64,000 nt of DNA from Iodobacter arcticus. GTDB taxonomy: Bacteria; Pseudomonadota; Gammaproteobacteria; Burkholderiales; Chitinibacteraceae. Every line of letters starts with the position of its first letter. The stretch's first letter is position 1. A program made the translations under genes and the position numbers. Shown here one piece after another: positions 48,090 to 57,204 of this stretch. The DNA is taken from contig NZ_JBHTBQ010000033.1 in NCBI RefSeq assembly GCF_042664895.1, positions 124,001 through 188,000 of the forward strand, in the 5' to 3' direction. The notes under the pieces were generated by a model. That model worked only from the letters and a program-made list of their open reading frames with translations. It was not told where the DNA came from and searched no databases.

Positions 48090-49415
48090 TTAGCCCTGTG
48101 CTGGTCGTATGAGTTTCCAAGCCATTCCTCCCAACACGCCCACCGCCAAAACCAGCGCCGCCCATAGCCCGTAGCTGCGGGCGGATGAGGGTGCGCTGGC
48201 GGTGGCTGATGCAGCACTGGCGGTTTTGTTGAGCAACACACCTGCTGTAGCTGATGCCACCGCTTTACCGATGATTAAATCCGCCGAATTGATCGCCGCA
48301 CTGCTTACCCGTGCTTGGCCAAAAGCCAACACAAATGGCGCTTGCCCTCGGGCGACGAAGGCAATTTGCTGGGGTATCCAGCCTGCTTTCAGCTGCGGCA
48401 GGCCTTGGCCTAGTCCGCCGCTATTTTGATTGACGTTTAAGCGCCAGTAGCGATGGTTATTTGGGGAGATGGATAGCGCGGGGCTGCGGGCCTCAGCTGT
48501 TTTGCCCTGCAGGCGATAGAGCACGCCGCTTTGCGCGTTCTGCCAAGGCTCGGCAGGGGTGGCGCGGCTTGCTAGCGATGCTTGCACTACCGTGTTGAGC
48601 TGCGGCAAGGCCAGCTCCAGCCGGTCGATGGGCGCATGTACGCCAAGATCAAACAGATACTCGCCTTGGCTGAGCTGGGCGGTGACAGGCGCTAGCCATG
48701 CTCTTTTTGCGGGCATGGTTTGCTCAATTGATGATTGCAAGCGCACTTCTTTAAGCGTGAGCGGTGTATCGCTGCTAATGCGAAGGTATTTGGCGCGGAT
48801 GCTCCCCAAGTCTACTTTGGGTTGGCTGAGCGTTTGCCCCTGATAATCCAGCTGGATAATTTCGGAGTTGCCCAGCGCCTGCCATTGTTGCAAATTGTCA
48901 CTGGCCGCTAGCCTGATCTGGCCTTGGTAGTTGCTTTCCTGCCAGCTCAGAATCAGTGATTCAAGCTGCCCTTTGATTTGTGAGGCGTCAACAATATAGC
49001 TGCTCTCTTGCTGCTTGCTGAACGTATGACTCTGCGCGCTCAGCTGTCCGTCGCTGCGGATCTGAATAGAAACATCACGCCGCTCATCGCTGGCCTTGCT
49101 GCTGTAAGGAAAAAAGCGCACAGCAGTCTGGCTGAGCTGATTTTGCTGTGGCGCTGGCCTTGTTTCCAGCGCATAGGGCACCAGCTCGCCTGCGGCGTTA
49201 AATACCCGCAGATCGCCTAAATCGGCTCGCTGGCTAAATTGATACACGCTTAAAGGCACATCAAGCCGGTAAAAAGGTGACGAGGTGCTAAGCACCAGCG
49301 CTTGCTGATGGCTAAAAACAGCCGGTGTCAGCGGCGATGGCAGCGGCACGGGTGTCGGTTTTTTTGCCAAAGCCAAGGGGCTGATGCATAAGATCAGCAG
49401 GCAGATTAATCGCAT
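48090..49415 (-). CDS. DUF3999 family exported membrane-anchored protein
   Basis: A 441-residue protein with an N-terminal signal peptide (MRLICLLILCISPLALA), a large periplasmic all-beta region and one C-terminal membrane helix (SYGLWAALVLAVGVLGGMAW) before a short basic tail. The stretches FYRLDVPLSVYQFSQRADLGDLRVFNAAGELVPYAL, YIVDASQIKG and HRYWRLNVNQ match the DUF3999 family, which is usually encoded beside DUF2339 proteins, as here (10-bp overlap). Function is unknown. The paired genes suggest an envelope complex in which this protein is the periplasmic partner. Confidence 0.85.
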   Translation of the reverse strand: MRLICLLILCISPLALAKKPTPVPLPSPLTPAVFSHQQALVLSTSSPFYRLDVPLSVYQFSQRADLGDLRVFNAAGELVPYALETRPAPQQNQLSQTAVRFFPYSSKASDERRDVSIQIRSDGQLSAQSHTFSKQQESSYIVDASQIKGQLESLILSWQESNYQGQIRLAASDNLQQWQALGNSEIIQLDYQGQTLSQPKVDLGSIRAKYLRISSDTPLTLKEVRLQSSIEQTMPAKRAWLAPVTAQLSQGEYLFDLGVHAPIDRLELALPQLNTVVQASLASRATPAEPWQNAQSGVLYRLQGKTAEARSPALSISPNNHRYWRLNVNQNSGGLGQGLPQLKAGWIPQQIAFVARGQAPFVLAFGQARVSSAAINSADLIIGKAVASATAGVLLNKTASAASATASAPSSARSYGLWAALVLAVGVLGGMAWKLIRPAQG

Positions 49416-52400
49416 GGTTCTTCCTTCTTGGGCGGCAGCGGCGATAAATAGCCAATGATAAGCAGTAAGACGCCTACGCCAATAAAGCTGATGATGCGCT
49501 CGATGCCGCTGATTCTGGATAGATCGAGCATAAACAGCTTGCCAACCACGACAACCAGCAGCGCCGCTCCGCTAAACCAGAGTGATCTGTCGGTTTTGCG
49601 GGTGGCATAGAGCATTAAGCCAAAGGCCAACACGGTCCAAAATATTGAAAGCGAAGCTTGCACCAGCGTCGATTGCAAAAGTGGCCCAAGCTGATAGGGC
49701 ACATCGCCCCAGTGATGCAAGGTGCGCAGCAAAACGCCATTTAGCCAGACAAACAGCGTGGCTCCCGTGCCGATCTTGAGCCATTGCATCGGCAGGCCGC
49801 CGCGCAGCTTGTCCACGCGGTAGAGCCATAGGCCGAGTAGGGCAAAGATGCCGATCTGAATTAAATCGAGTGGATTGATCAGCGGCCAGCGGCTGCCTGC
49901 CTCGCTGAGGTTGGCGTAGAAAGTCCATAGCCACATCACCAACATCACCGGCGCGCAGGCAATGGCCAGTAGGCGCAGCATGCTGTCCCGCTTGGCAAAT
50001 TGCAGCGCTGCCAATGAAAACAGCCCCCAAGCCAGTATCAGTATCTGTTGCAAACTGCTGGAATGCAGCGCTTCCAAGATGGAGAACGGAAAGGCCAGCA
50101 GGTGATGCAGGCCACGCAGTAAGGCCCCGTTAAACCAGATAAATAAGGTGGCGAGGGCGGCGTAAGCCAGCCAGTTGGGTAGCTCGACATCGGCGGATGT
50201 TGATTTGAAATCACGCCAAGCCAGATACAGCGCGCCAAGCACCGCCAGTTGCGCCAGCTCCAGTAAATTAAGCAGCGGCAGATAGCGAACATTGAGCAAG
50301 CTGCCATCGCTAAAGTTAGCCGCCAATAGCCATGCCCAAAGCACCAGCAATATGCCGTGCAAGGCGTGGCGTGTGGCTATTGAGCCGTAGGACTCTTCTT
50401 TGGCAAAGCGTTCTAGCATGAGGGTGGCGATTACGGATGCACCGCTCCAGAACAGCGCAAATACAGCCTGTATCCTGAGTGAATCAATCAACGTCATCAG
50501 GCTGTAAATCTCATCTCCCCAATGGTGAAATACCCTGAGCAGTATGGCGTTAAGCCAGAGAAAGCCAATGGCGAGCAGAATGGGGGCTGTCAGCTTGGAT
50601 AAATCAAGTAGCTGTAAGCTCAGCAAATGGCGCTTCCAAGCCAAGAGCGCGACCACGCCTAATCCCAATGCAATATCGAGCGGGTTAAGTAGCGGTAGAT
50701 AAGGCAGCGGATCAGGATTGCCATCGCTGCCTAGCGCAAACAGCGCCCACAGCACTAAGCCAGCGGCCAGCGGTGCCGCGCCCGCAATAAAATAGGTTTG
50801 TGGATAGCGGCTAATCGGCCAGCGTATTTTGCTGCCGTAGCTGGCTAGCAGCCAGAGCACGGCGGCGCAAATGATCGGCCATGCGGTGGTACGCCATACG
50901 CCTTCTGGCACGGCTTGGCTAATCAACCATGCTAATTCGGCGGCAACTAAAATGCTTGTCAGCCAAATACCGACGGCGTGCAGGATGGGCAGCGTTTGTT
51001 GATCTTCGTCTTCATGCCGCCACAATAAATAAAGCGCTAGCGGCAGGGTAAGCGGCCAAGCCAGCAAGCCCCAGCCCGCCAGCGGGTGAAGGTGCGTCGC
51101 CAGTACCGGCATGCTGATCAGCGCCAGCACAGGAAACAGCACCAGAGCGGGCAGGCACAAGAGTGGCCATTGCCATTTTTTGCAAGCCAGGCTGGCGAGC
51201 AGTGCGCTAAAGCCTGCAAACAGGGTAATGGCTGAGAACTGCTCTGTGTGGATAATAAATTGCCAGATTTCATTGAGGCCTGCGCCCGTCCACCACAGTA
51301 ATCCCCAAGCGGCGAGAATGACTGAAATGGTTTTGCCGGGCTTAAACCACGCCAGAGCCGCTTCTTTTTGCATTAAGTAGCCACTGAAAAATCCCGATAG
51401 CGCCAGCATCAGGCCGCCGATATAGCCGCTGTTCAGAATGGCTAAGGCATTGTCGGCTAAGGGGCCAACATGATTAAAGAAGGCAATGCCTGCGATGACT
51501 TGCAAAGCTAAGGCGCAGCAGAGCGAGCGTAAACGTTGCTGACGTAAGCTCACCCAAATAATGGCGGCGGCTTCAACGGCCCAACTGGCGGCGGTGGTGC
51601 GGGCATCAAAGGCCAGCGGGATGGCCAGCGTGGCAAACAACACGCCCAGCGCAAGCAGCGCTTCAAACAGCAAATGTAGCTCTTCGCGTTTTTTTGTCCT
51701 TAAAAACTGTGCAATCGCTAGATAGAAAGCAGAAAGCACCACGGCGCTGCCTGCGAGTGCAAATTCAATGCCCTGTACCAGCGCGGCTTGCAGGCCAAAG
51801 GCGGCCAGCGGCGTGCCAAAAATGAGCGTGCCATCGACATAGCTTTTCAGCGCCACTTGCTGGCGCAGGGCGTAGAGCAGGGCAATGCCCACATAAAACA
51901 GGAAAAATAAAATTAAGAAGGGCTCGGTGCTGGCGAGTAGCTCAGGCTGGTATTTAAGCGCGCCCCAACTGGTGGCAATCCCAAAGGTAAACACAAAGCC
52001 CAGTAAATTAAGCGGCCGCCATGTTTTATACCAAGCCATCGCAAAAATACCGGCATTAAGCAGGGCAAAATAGCTAAACAGGGCGATATGGTTGCCCTGA
52101 CCGGTGGAAGTCAGAATTGGCGCTAAAAAGCCACCGGTAATGCCCATCACCGCCAGCGATCTGGCGTTTTGTTTGATGGCTAAAATGGCCGAGAACACGC
52201 CGACCAACACTAAAAATGGAAAAGCAAATTCGGCCGGAATTACCTTGAATTTTAGTGCGGTAAAGGCGGTGAGATACAGCACGCCCACGCCGCCACCTTG
52301 CATAATCAAAGCATATTCGCGGCGCTGGTCACGCAATCGCCAACCAATCACCAGCAGCACAATTGCGCCGATGGCCGTGCTTGCAAAGCGAAACTCTACC

Positions 52401-53071
52401 GGCAGCATGCTGTTGTCGGCGGCAAATTTAAGCAAAAATGCCACGCCAAAAAAGAGGATCAGTATCCCGACCCGCACCACGGTATTGCCGCCCATGAGCC
52501 AGTCTTTGGCTGCGTTGTACGCCTTCCTGAGCTGGGTATCCAGCCAGCTGGGTGCTGCTGGTTCATAAGGGATTTTGGGTTCGGGCTCAGGCTCAGGCTC
52601 AGTATTGAGTTCCGGCGGTGTAATCACTTCTGCAAATACGGGGGCTTGCTCTATCTCGCGGATGCTTGCTGGCGTGTCGGCGGGCGTAAAGACGGTAGCT
52701 GCCTCGAAAATAGGCTCAGGCGCTGAGGGTAAAGGGGAGAGGATGATTTTTTCGACGTCTGGCGCAGCGCTGGCACCACCTCTCAATAAGCGCATCTCCT
52801 CTTGCAAGGTCGCGAGAGATTGTTCTAGCTGAGCGACTCTTTGCTCCAGACTTTGACCTGTGTTGGCTTGAGGGATGAGTGACGTGGGCGGGGTATATAA
52901 ATTAGCCGCTTCCACGGTTGCATCGCCACTATCTTGTGTGGGTGGTGTGGATTTTTTGCTGAGATAAAGATAGCCAATAAACGCCAGCAGCCCCGCGCCC
53001 AAGGCACCGCCTACACCAAATTGCAGCCCTCCCCAAATCATTGCAATCAAGATAATGATGCTTGCTTTCAT
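49406..53071 (-). CDS. DUF2339 family giant polytopic membrane protein
   Basis: A 1,221-residue inner-membrane protein. After one or two N-terminal helices there is a coiled-coil segment (SLEQRVAQLEQSLATLQEEMRLL, about residues 74-97) and an acidic Pro/Glu-rich linker (EPEPEPEPKIPYEP). About 30 hydrophobic helices follow to the C-terminus. The stretch LRKAYNAAKDWLMGGNTVVRVGILILFFGVAFLLKFAADN is the hallmark of DUF2339 proteins. Function is unknown. The stop codon overlaps the start of the DUF3999 gene, so the two are translationally coupled and probably act together. Confidence 0.88.
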   Translation of the reverse strand: MKASIIILIAMIWGGLQFGVGGALGAGLLAFIGYLYLSKKSTPPTQDSGDATVEAANLYTPPTSLIPQANTGQSLEQRVAQLEQSLATLQEEMRLLRGGASAAPDVEKIILSPLPSAPEPIFEAATVFTPADTPASIREIEQAPVFAEVITPPELNTEPEPEPEPKIPYEPAAPSWLDTQLRKAYNAAKDWLMGGNTVVRVGILILFFGVAFLLKFAADNSMLPVEFRFASTAIGAIVLLVIGWRLRDQRREYALIMQGGGVGVLYLTAFTALKFKVIPAEFAFPFLVLVGVFSAILAIKQNARSLAVMGITGGFLAPILTSTGQGNHIALFSYFALLNAGIFAMAWYKTWRPLNLLGFVFTFGIATSWGALKYQPELLASTEPFLILFFLFYVGIALLYALRQQVALKSYVDGTLIFGTPLAAFGLQAALVQGIEFALAGSAVVLSAFYLAIAQFLRTKKREELHLLFEALLALGVLFATLAIPLAFDARTTAASWAVEAAAIIWVSLRQQRLRSLCCALALQVIAGIAFFNHVGPLADNALAILNSGYIGGLMLALSGFFSGYLMQKEAALAWFKPGKTISVILAAWGLLWWTGAGLNEIWQFIIHTEQFSAITLFAGFSALLASLACKKWQWPLLCLPALVLFPVLALISMPVLATHLHPLAGWGLLAWPLTLPLALYLLWRHEDEDQQTLPILHAVGIWLTSILVAAELAWLISQAVPEGVWRTTAWPIICAAVLWLLASYGSKIRWPISRYPQTYFIAGAAPLAAGLVLWALFALGSDGNPDPLPYLPLLNPLDIALGLGVVALLAWKRHLLSLQLLDLSKLTAPILLAIGFLWLNAILLRVFHHWGDEIYSLMTLIDSLRIQAVFALFWSGASVIATLMLERFAKEESYGSIATRHALHGILLVLWAWLLAANFSDGSLLNVRYLPLLNLLELAQLAVLGALYLAWRDFKSTSADVELPNWLAYAALATLFIWFNGALLRGLHHLLAFPFSILEALHSSSLQQILILAWGLFSLAALQFAKRDSMLRLLAIACAPVMLVMWLWTFYANLSEAGSRWPLINPLDLIQIGIFALLGLWLYRVDKLRGGLPMQWLKIGTGATLFVWLNGVLLRTLHHWGDVPYQLGPLLQSTLVQASLSIFWTVLAFGLMLYATRKTDRSLWFSGAALLVVVVGKLFMLDLSRISGIERIISFIGVGVLLLIIGYLSPLPPKKEEPCD

Positions 53072-53154
53072 ATTGGCCTTTGAGTAGGGGGCTGTTTGGT
53101 GTTCTGTCTATTGTAGGGAGGGTGAAACCTAATCCTGTCAACTTAAGAGGAATT

Positions 53155-53271
53155 CGTAGATTGGGTTAGCGGCTTTATCGCGTAACCCAACCTTCTTTTC
53201 CGCCTAAACGTTGGGTTACGCGGGATTATCCGCCCAAACTCGGCGAATAACCCCGCTAACCCAACCTACGG
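53155..53271. repeat. Two tandem family D palindromes
   Basis: The first, CGTAGATTGGGTTAGCGGC...GCGTAACCCAACC, is the reverse complement of the copy at 43034-43075. The second runs from CGTTGGGTTACGCGGG to CCCGCTAACCCAACCTACG. Confidence 0.7.
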
Positions 53272-53310
53272 GAGCACCACTCCGAAGTGCTTTTCTTATG
53301 TTGATAGGAC

Positions 53311-53383
53311 TGGGGTGAAACCCGCCGTTTTTCGTGGCGTTTTATGCCAAAGTCTGGCGGGTTTCACCCGCCCTACAAAAGAT
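53311..53383. repeat. Family B palindrome, copy 2
   Basis: GGGGTGAAACCCGCC at the left is answered by GGCGGGTTTCACCCGCCCTAC at the right, with an inner TTTATGCCAAAG segment. It matches 1007-1075 in reverse orientation. Confidence 0.7.
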
Positions 53384-53445
53384 GCGACTGATGACCTTGG
53401 ATTAACGTGATACTTAGGGGGAATAAGATATGCCCTTCCTTCAAT

Positions 53446-54495
53446 TTAACGCCAAGCACCTGGTTTTTTGACTGGCTTAACAACGGGCTTGGCAGGGGTT
53501 TTAGCTGGTTTTAAATCCTCGCCTTCCTGATAACTTTTTAAAATGTTTTCAGAAAGCTGCAATACCGCTGTCGCATAAAGTGTGCTTTTGTTGTAACGGG
53601 TGATGACATAAAAATTATTAAAGCCTAGATAGTGGCTGGTAAAGCCAGGCTCGGTTTCTAGTGCAAATAAAACCGCTTTTTGCTGGGTATCCAGCTCATT
53701 AAGCGGCACCACGCCTTTTTGCATTAATTCGCCCACGGTGTAATGCAGATTGAATTTATCGGCAAATACATCGCTCATATCGGCATTAATATTGACGGCA
53801 GCATAGGCTGCCTGGCCTTTTTCCCAGCCGTGTGCTTTTAAATAATTAGCCACACTGGCAATGGCATCGTTAGGGTGGGCCCAGATATCACGATGGCCGT
53901 TTTGATCGTAATCCACGGCATATTGGCGAAACGATGAGGGCATAAACTGCGGCCAGCCCATTGCACCTGCGTAAGAGCCTTTAAAGCTCATCGGGTCTTC
54001 GTTCTCTTCGCGGGCTAATAATAAGAATTCGGTTAGTTCTTTTTGAAAGAATTCGGCGCGGCGTGGGTAATCAAAGGCGATGGTGCTCAGCACATCCAGA
54101 ATATAAAAGCTGCCGGTGTTTTTACCGTAATTGGTTTCCGCCCCCAAAATAGCCACGATCACTTCCGGCTCTACCCCATAGCGCTCGCTGATTTCTTTGA
54201 TGGCAATGGCGTGCTCACGCCAGAATTTGGCCCCTGCCAAACTGCGAGCCGGGTTTACAAAATTAACGCGAAATGTATACCAAGGACGTGCGGTGGAAGG
54301 GCGATCCAAGATATCCAGCACATTGCTTTTATGCGTGGCGCGGCTGAGCGTCTGCACCAGCTCTTCTTCGCTAAACTGATGCGCTGCAGCGGTGGCCTTG
54401 ATATAAGCCTGTACATCTTCGCGGGCAACTAAGGCTTCGTCGGCGTGCGCCATGCCCATCAGGCTGACTAATAACAGGGGGAGAAGTTTACGCAT
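53446..54495 (-). CDS. mltB: Lytic murein transglycosylase B
   Basis: A 349-residue periplasmic peptidoglycan lyase that cleaves between MurNAc and GlcNAc to leave 1,6-anhydro-MurNAc ends. The signal peptide MRKLLPLLLVSLMGMAHA ends at about residue 18 and has no lipobox Cys, so this is a soluble or non-lipidated form. The SLT-B catalytic region has VAILGAETNYGKNTG with the catalytic Glu, then FKGSYAGAMGWPQFMPSSF and YDQNGHRDIW. The Lys/Pro-rich C-terminal tail (KPAKTPAKPVVKPVKKPG) is unusual. The frame is open upstream to 54546, but the ATG at 54495 starts the signal peptide. It lies downstream of hrcA with 205 bp between. Confidence 0.92.
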   Translation of the reverse strand: MRKLLPLLLVSLMGMAHADEALVAREDVQAYIKATAAAHQFSEEELVQTLSRATHKSNVLDILDRPSTARPWYTFRVNFVNPARSLAGAKFWREHAIAIKEISERYGVEPEVIVAILGAETNYGKNTGSFYILDVLSTIAFDYPRRAEFFQKELTEFLLLAREENEDPMSFKGSYAGAMGWPQFMPSSFRQYAVDYDQNGHRDIWAHPNDAIASVANYLKAHGWEKGQAAYAAVNINADMSDVFADKFNLHYTVGELMQKGVVPLNELDTQQKAVLFALETEPGFTSHYLGFNNFYVITRYNKSTLYATAVLQLSENILKSYQEGEDLKPAKTPAKPVVKPVKKPGAWR

Positions 54496-54700
54496 GGTCT
54501 TCGCTTTTCTAATGGTGGTTTGTATTATCCATGAAAGGCTATGCAATCATGAGAGAAGATGTTGTGCTGGGTAGATCGCGTTGAGCAATTTCAGAGTGAA
54601 TATGGCTTGTGGCTCATAAAAAACACATCCCTTGAGCCGATTGTGTCTTTGTATCGCTGGCAGCGCTAGGGAAGTGAGCCCTTGTCATTTAAAGAGGAGT

Positions 54701-55714
54701 TTATTGAGAAAGTGCCGAAGACAATAGCTGGGCGGTGATGTCAACAATAGGAATTACTCTTTCATAATCCATTCGGGTAGGCCCAATCACCCCCAGTGTG
54801 CCAACAATTTCGCCATTTACGCGATAAGGCGCTGTGATTACTGAGCAGTCGTCCAGCGGTGCCAGGCCGGATTCACCGCCGATATAAATCTTTACACCAT
54901 CAGCGTGATTACCTAAATCCAGCAATTGTAGCAGCGCCGTTTTTTGCTCAAATAGCGCAAATAGCTGGCGCATTCTGGCCACATTGGATGATAAATCACC
55001 AAAGCCAAGTAGCTGGTGCTCGCCCGCAATCACCATAGAATCGTTATGGTTTGCTAATTCAGCCCCCAGCACGACGGCGGCATTCATCAGGCTGACAATA
55101 TCGCTTTTTAATCTGACTAATTCGTTTTGCACAATATGGCTTAATGCCGCCAGTGTTTTGCCTGAGCAATATTCATTTAAAAAGTGAGCAGCTTCGTTAA
55201 GCTCTTTGCTGCTAAATAGTCGTTCAGTTTGCAAAATACGGTTTTGCACATCGCCATCGCTGGTCACTAGGATCAGCAACACACGGCGCTCGGATAATTG
55301 CATAAATTCGATTTGCTTGAGCAAAAGCTCATGCCGCCTTGGGCTTTGCACAACACCGGCAAACTGGGTGAGCTGCGATAAAATTTGCGAAGCGGCGGCT
55401 ACGCTGCGTTGCGGGCTGTCTATCGGTAATTGTTCCGCCAGCCCCGTCAGAGTGAGTTGATCTAAAGTTTGCACGGTAAGCAAAGAGTCAACAAATAGAC
55501 GGTAGCCCAAGGCGGTGGGGATGCGGCCCGCAGAGGTATGCGGGCTGGCTACAAAGCCCAGCGCTTCCAGATCAACCATGGTATTTCTGATTGTTGCGGA
55601 GCTGATATCTAGCCCTGAGAAATGCTGTAAAGCTTTTGAGCCAACAGGCTGGCCGTCAGCAATGTAGCGCTCGACGAGGGTTTTAAGTAGAATTTGAGAA
55701 CGATCGTTCAGCAT
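54701..55714 (-). CDS. hrcA: Heat-inducible transcription repressor HrcA
   Basis: A 337-residue repressor of heat-shock operons that binds CIRCE elements and is tuned by GroEL. The N-terminal winged helix contains MLNDRSQILLKTLVERYIADGQPVGS, SSATIRNTM and the signature HTSAGRIPTALGYRLFVD. The GAF-like middle domain and C-terminal part (PYRVNGEIVGTLGVIGPTRMDYERVI) are complete. hrcA is commonly divergent from nadK in beta-proteobacteria, as here. No CIRCE inverted repeat was seen in this window, so its targets lie elsewhere. Confidence 0.95.
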   Translation of the reverse strand: MLNDRSQILLKTLVERYIADGQPVGSKALQHFSGLDISSATIRNTMVDLEALGFVASPHTSAGRIPTALGYRLFVDSLLTVQTLDQLTLTGLAEQLPIDSPQRSVAAASQILSQLTQFAGVVQSPRRHELLLKQIEFMQLSERRVLLILVTSDGDVQNRILQTERLFSSKELNEAAHFLNEYCSGKTLAALSHIVQNELVRLKSDIVSLMNAAVVLGAELANHNDSMVIAGEHQLLGFGDLSSNVARMRQLFALFEQKTALLQLLDLGNHADGVKIYIGGESGLAPLDDCSVITAPYRVNGEIVGTLGVIGPTRMDYERVIPIVDITAQLLSSALSQ

Positions 55715-56059
55715 ATAGGGCGGTGGTGGTGGACCAAGTTGCGAATCTTACTTCGTTTTACAAGGAGTTTCGCTTGTGGGCAAGCCCCTGCTTTCAAAAA
55801 TGCCGGGCAGTTTCTTAGGTTTTAAAGTAGATCAGCACTGCCGGTTATTTCACTGCTGCTTGCTTGGAGCCGCCTTATTTACCTTTCGCAATGTATCTGT
55901 GTAGCACGCTGTGTATTGCCTCTGTTTAAGTCAGGCTTGGCCAGTACGGAGAGCGTTTGGAGCCAGAAGGGAATCTTCCGGCTAGGCGCAGGCCCCAAGA
56001 ATGCAATAACATAACTGACTACGGGTGTTATTTATTAAAAAATCGGGTCTAATGAGCTT
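55715..56059. other. Divergent hrcA-nadK intergenic region
   Basis: It contains promoters for both genes, not resolvable by eye, and a structured segment at about 55934-56000. Within that segment AGCCAGAAGGGAATCTTCCGGCT (55961-55983) folds as a hairpin inside a weaker outer pairing CTTGG/CCAAG. No open frame is convincing. Confidence 0.45.
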
Positions 56060-56935
56060 ATGCATAGTCTACTGTTCAAAACCGTCGCTGTTGTAGGGCG
56101 TGCTGGCACGCCTAATCTGGACGAGCCTATACGCCGTCTTGCCACGCTGTTAACCGCTGCTGGCGTTAAAGTTTTACTCGATCAGGCCACCGCAGAAGAG
56201 CACGGCATTACCGAGCATCAGGATGTAAGCCGCGATAATATCGGCAAAGTGGCGGATTTAGTCATTGTGCTGGGCGGGGATGGCACCATGCTGGGCGTGG
56301 CGCGTTTGCTTGCGCCCTATCGCATTCCGCTGCTGGGGATTAACCAAGGCCGCCTAGGCTTTATGACTGATATCTCAGTTGATGAAATGGACGAGCTAGT
56401 GATCGCCATGCTGCACGGTGAGTTTATCCCCGAAGAGCGCATCCTGCTTGAAACCACCGTAGTGCGTGATGGTCATGAAATTGACAACGCCTTAGCGTTT
56501 AATGATGTGGTATTTAGCCGGGGTAATACCGGCGCCATGATCGAATTTGAAATCTTCATTGATGGCCGCTTTGTATATAGTCAGCGTTCGGACGGCTTGA
56601 TTGTTTCAACGCCAACCGGCTCTACGGCTTACGCTCTGGCATCCGGTGGGCCGATTTTGCATCCTAGCCTGCCCGCAATTGCACTGGTACCGATTTGCCC
56701 GCAATCGCTATCGAATCGCCCGATTGTGGTGAACGATACCTGTGCGGTGGAATTTTTGCTGACCCGTGCTCAAGATGCACGGGTGTATTACGACAATCAG
56801 TCGCACTGTGATTTACAAGAAAAAGATCGTGTATTGATTAGCCGCTATCGCAATACCTTAAGAATATTGCACCCAAATAGTTATCACTACTACGACACAC
56901 TGCGCGAAAAACTACGCTGGGGCGAGCGTTTGTAA
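56060..56935 (+). CDS. nadK: NAD kinase
   Basis: A 291-residue cytoplasmic enzyme that phosphorylates NAD to NADP using ATP or polyphosphate. The catalytic GGDGTML motif is at about residue 72, the NE/D motif is replaced by the usual FNDVVFSR, and the glycine-rich STPTGSTAYALASGGPI and LSNRPIVV stretches are present. Length and motif order are standard. The pairing with divergent hrcA and the following recN is the conserved proteobacterial order. It is followed by a family C repeat element. Confidence 0.95.
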   Translation: MHSLLFKTVAVVGRAGTPNLDEPIRRLATLLTAAGVKVLLDQATAEEHGITEHQDVSRDNIGKVADLVIVLGGDGTMLGVARLLAPYRIPLLGINQGRLGFMTDISVDEMDELVIAMLHGEFIPEERILLETTVVRDGHEIDNALAFNDVVFSRGNTGAMIEFEIFIDGRFVYSQRSDGLIVSTPTGSTAYALASGGPILHPSLPAIALVPICPQSLSNRPIVVNDTCAVEFLLTRAQDARVYYDNQSHCDLQEKDRVLISRYRNTLRILHPNSYHYYDTLREKLRWGERL

Positions 56936-56959
56936 TTGTAGTGGCTCACAAGGCTTAGT

Positions 56960-57131
56960 TCTGTAGACACAGAGAAAAACGAGATAAGTATGTGTTTGCG
57001 GCGAATCTTGTGATGAACAGTTAATATGTAGTGCAAGGTTATGATCAATCACTCAGCCTGAAGCACTTATTGAAAACGTCATGTTTTTCTCTGTGTTCTT
57101 AGTGTTCTCTCTTTATCTCTGTGTCTACAGA
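56960..57131. repeat. MITE-like repeat, family C, copy 2 (172 bp, perfect 15-bp TIRs)
   Basis: TCTGTAGACACAGAG at 56960-56974 and CTCTGTGTCTACAGA at 57117-57131 are perfect inverted repeats. The inner right arm also carries TTTTTCTCTGTGTTCTTAGTG. It lies between nadK and recN, ending 73 bp before the recN start. Confidence 0.85.
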
Positions 57132-57204
57132 TCTTTAGCTTTTAACCATTTCACTGATTTTTATAATCTCTGTGGCAACCGTAACCAAGGTGTAAAAAAG
57201 CGCC

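Larger units (their letters stand above)
53072..53445. other. Intergenic repeat island between the DUF2339 and mltB genes
   Basis: No gene is present. The interval is almost wholly composed of repeat modules: a family B-like fragment (about 53113-53145), two family D palindromes (53155-53194 and 53209-53271) and a full family B palindrome (about 53311-53383). Confidence 0.65.

Noticed and set aside
54701..56059. CIRCE element near hrcA
   Set aside because: I searched by eye for TTAGCACTC-N9-GAGTGCTAA on both strands and found nothing close.
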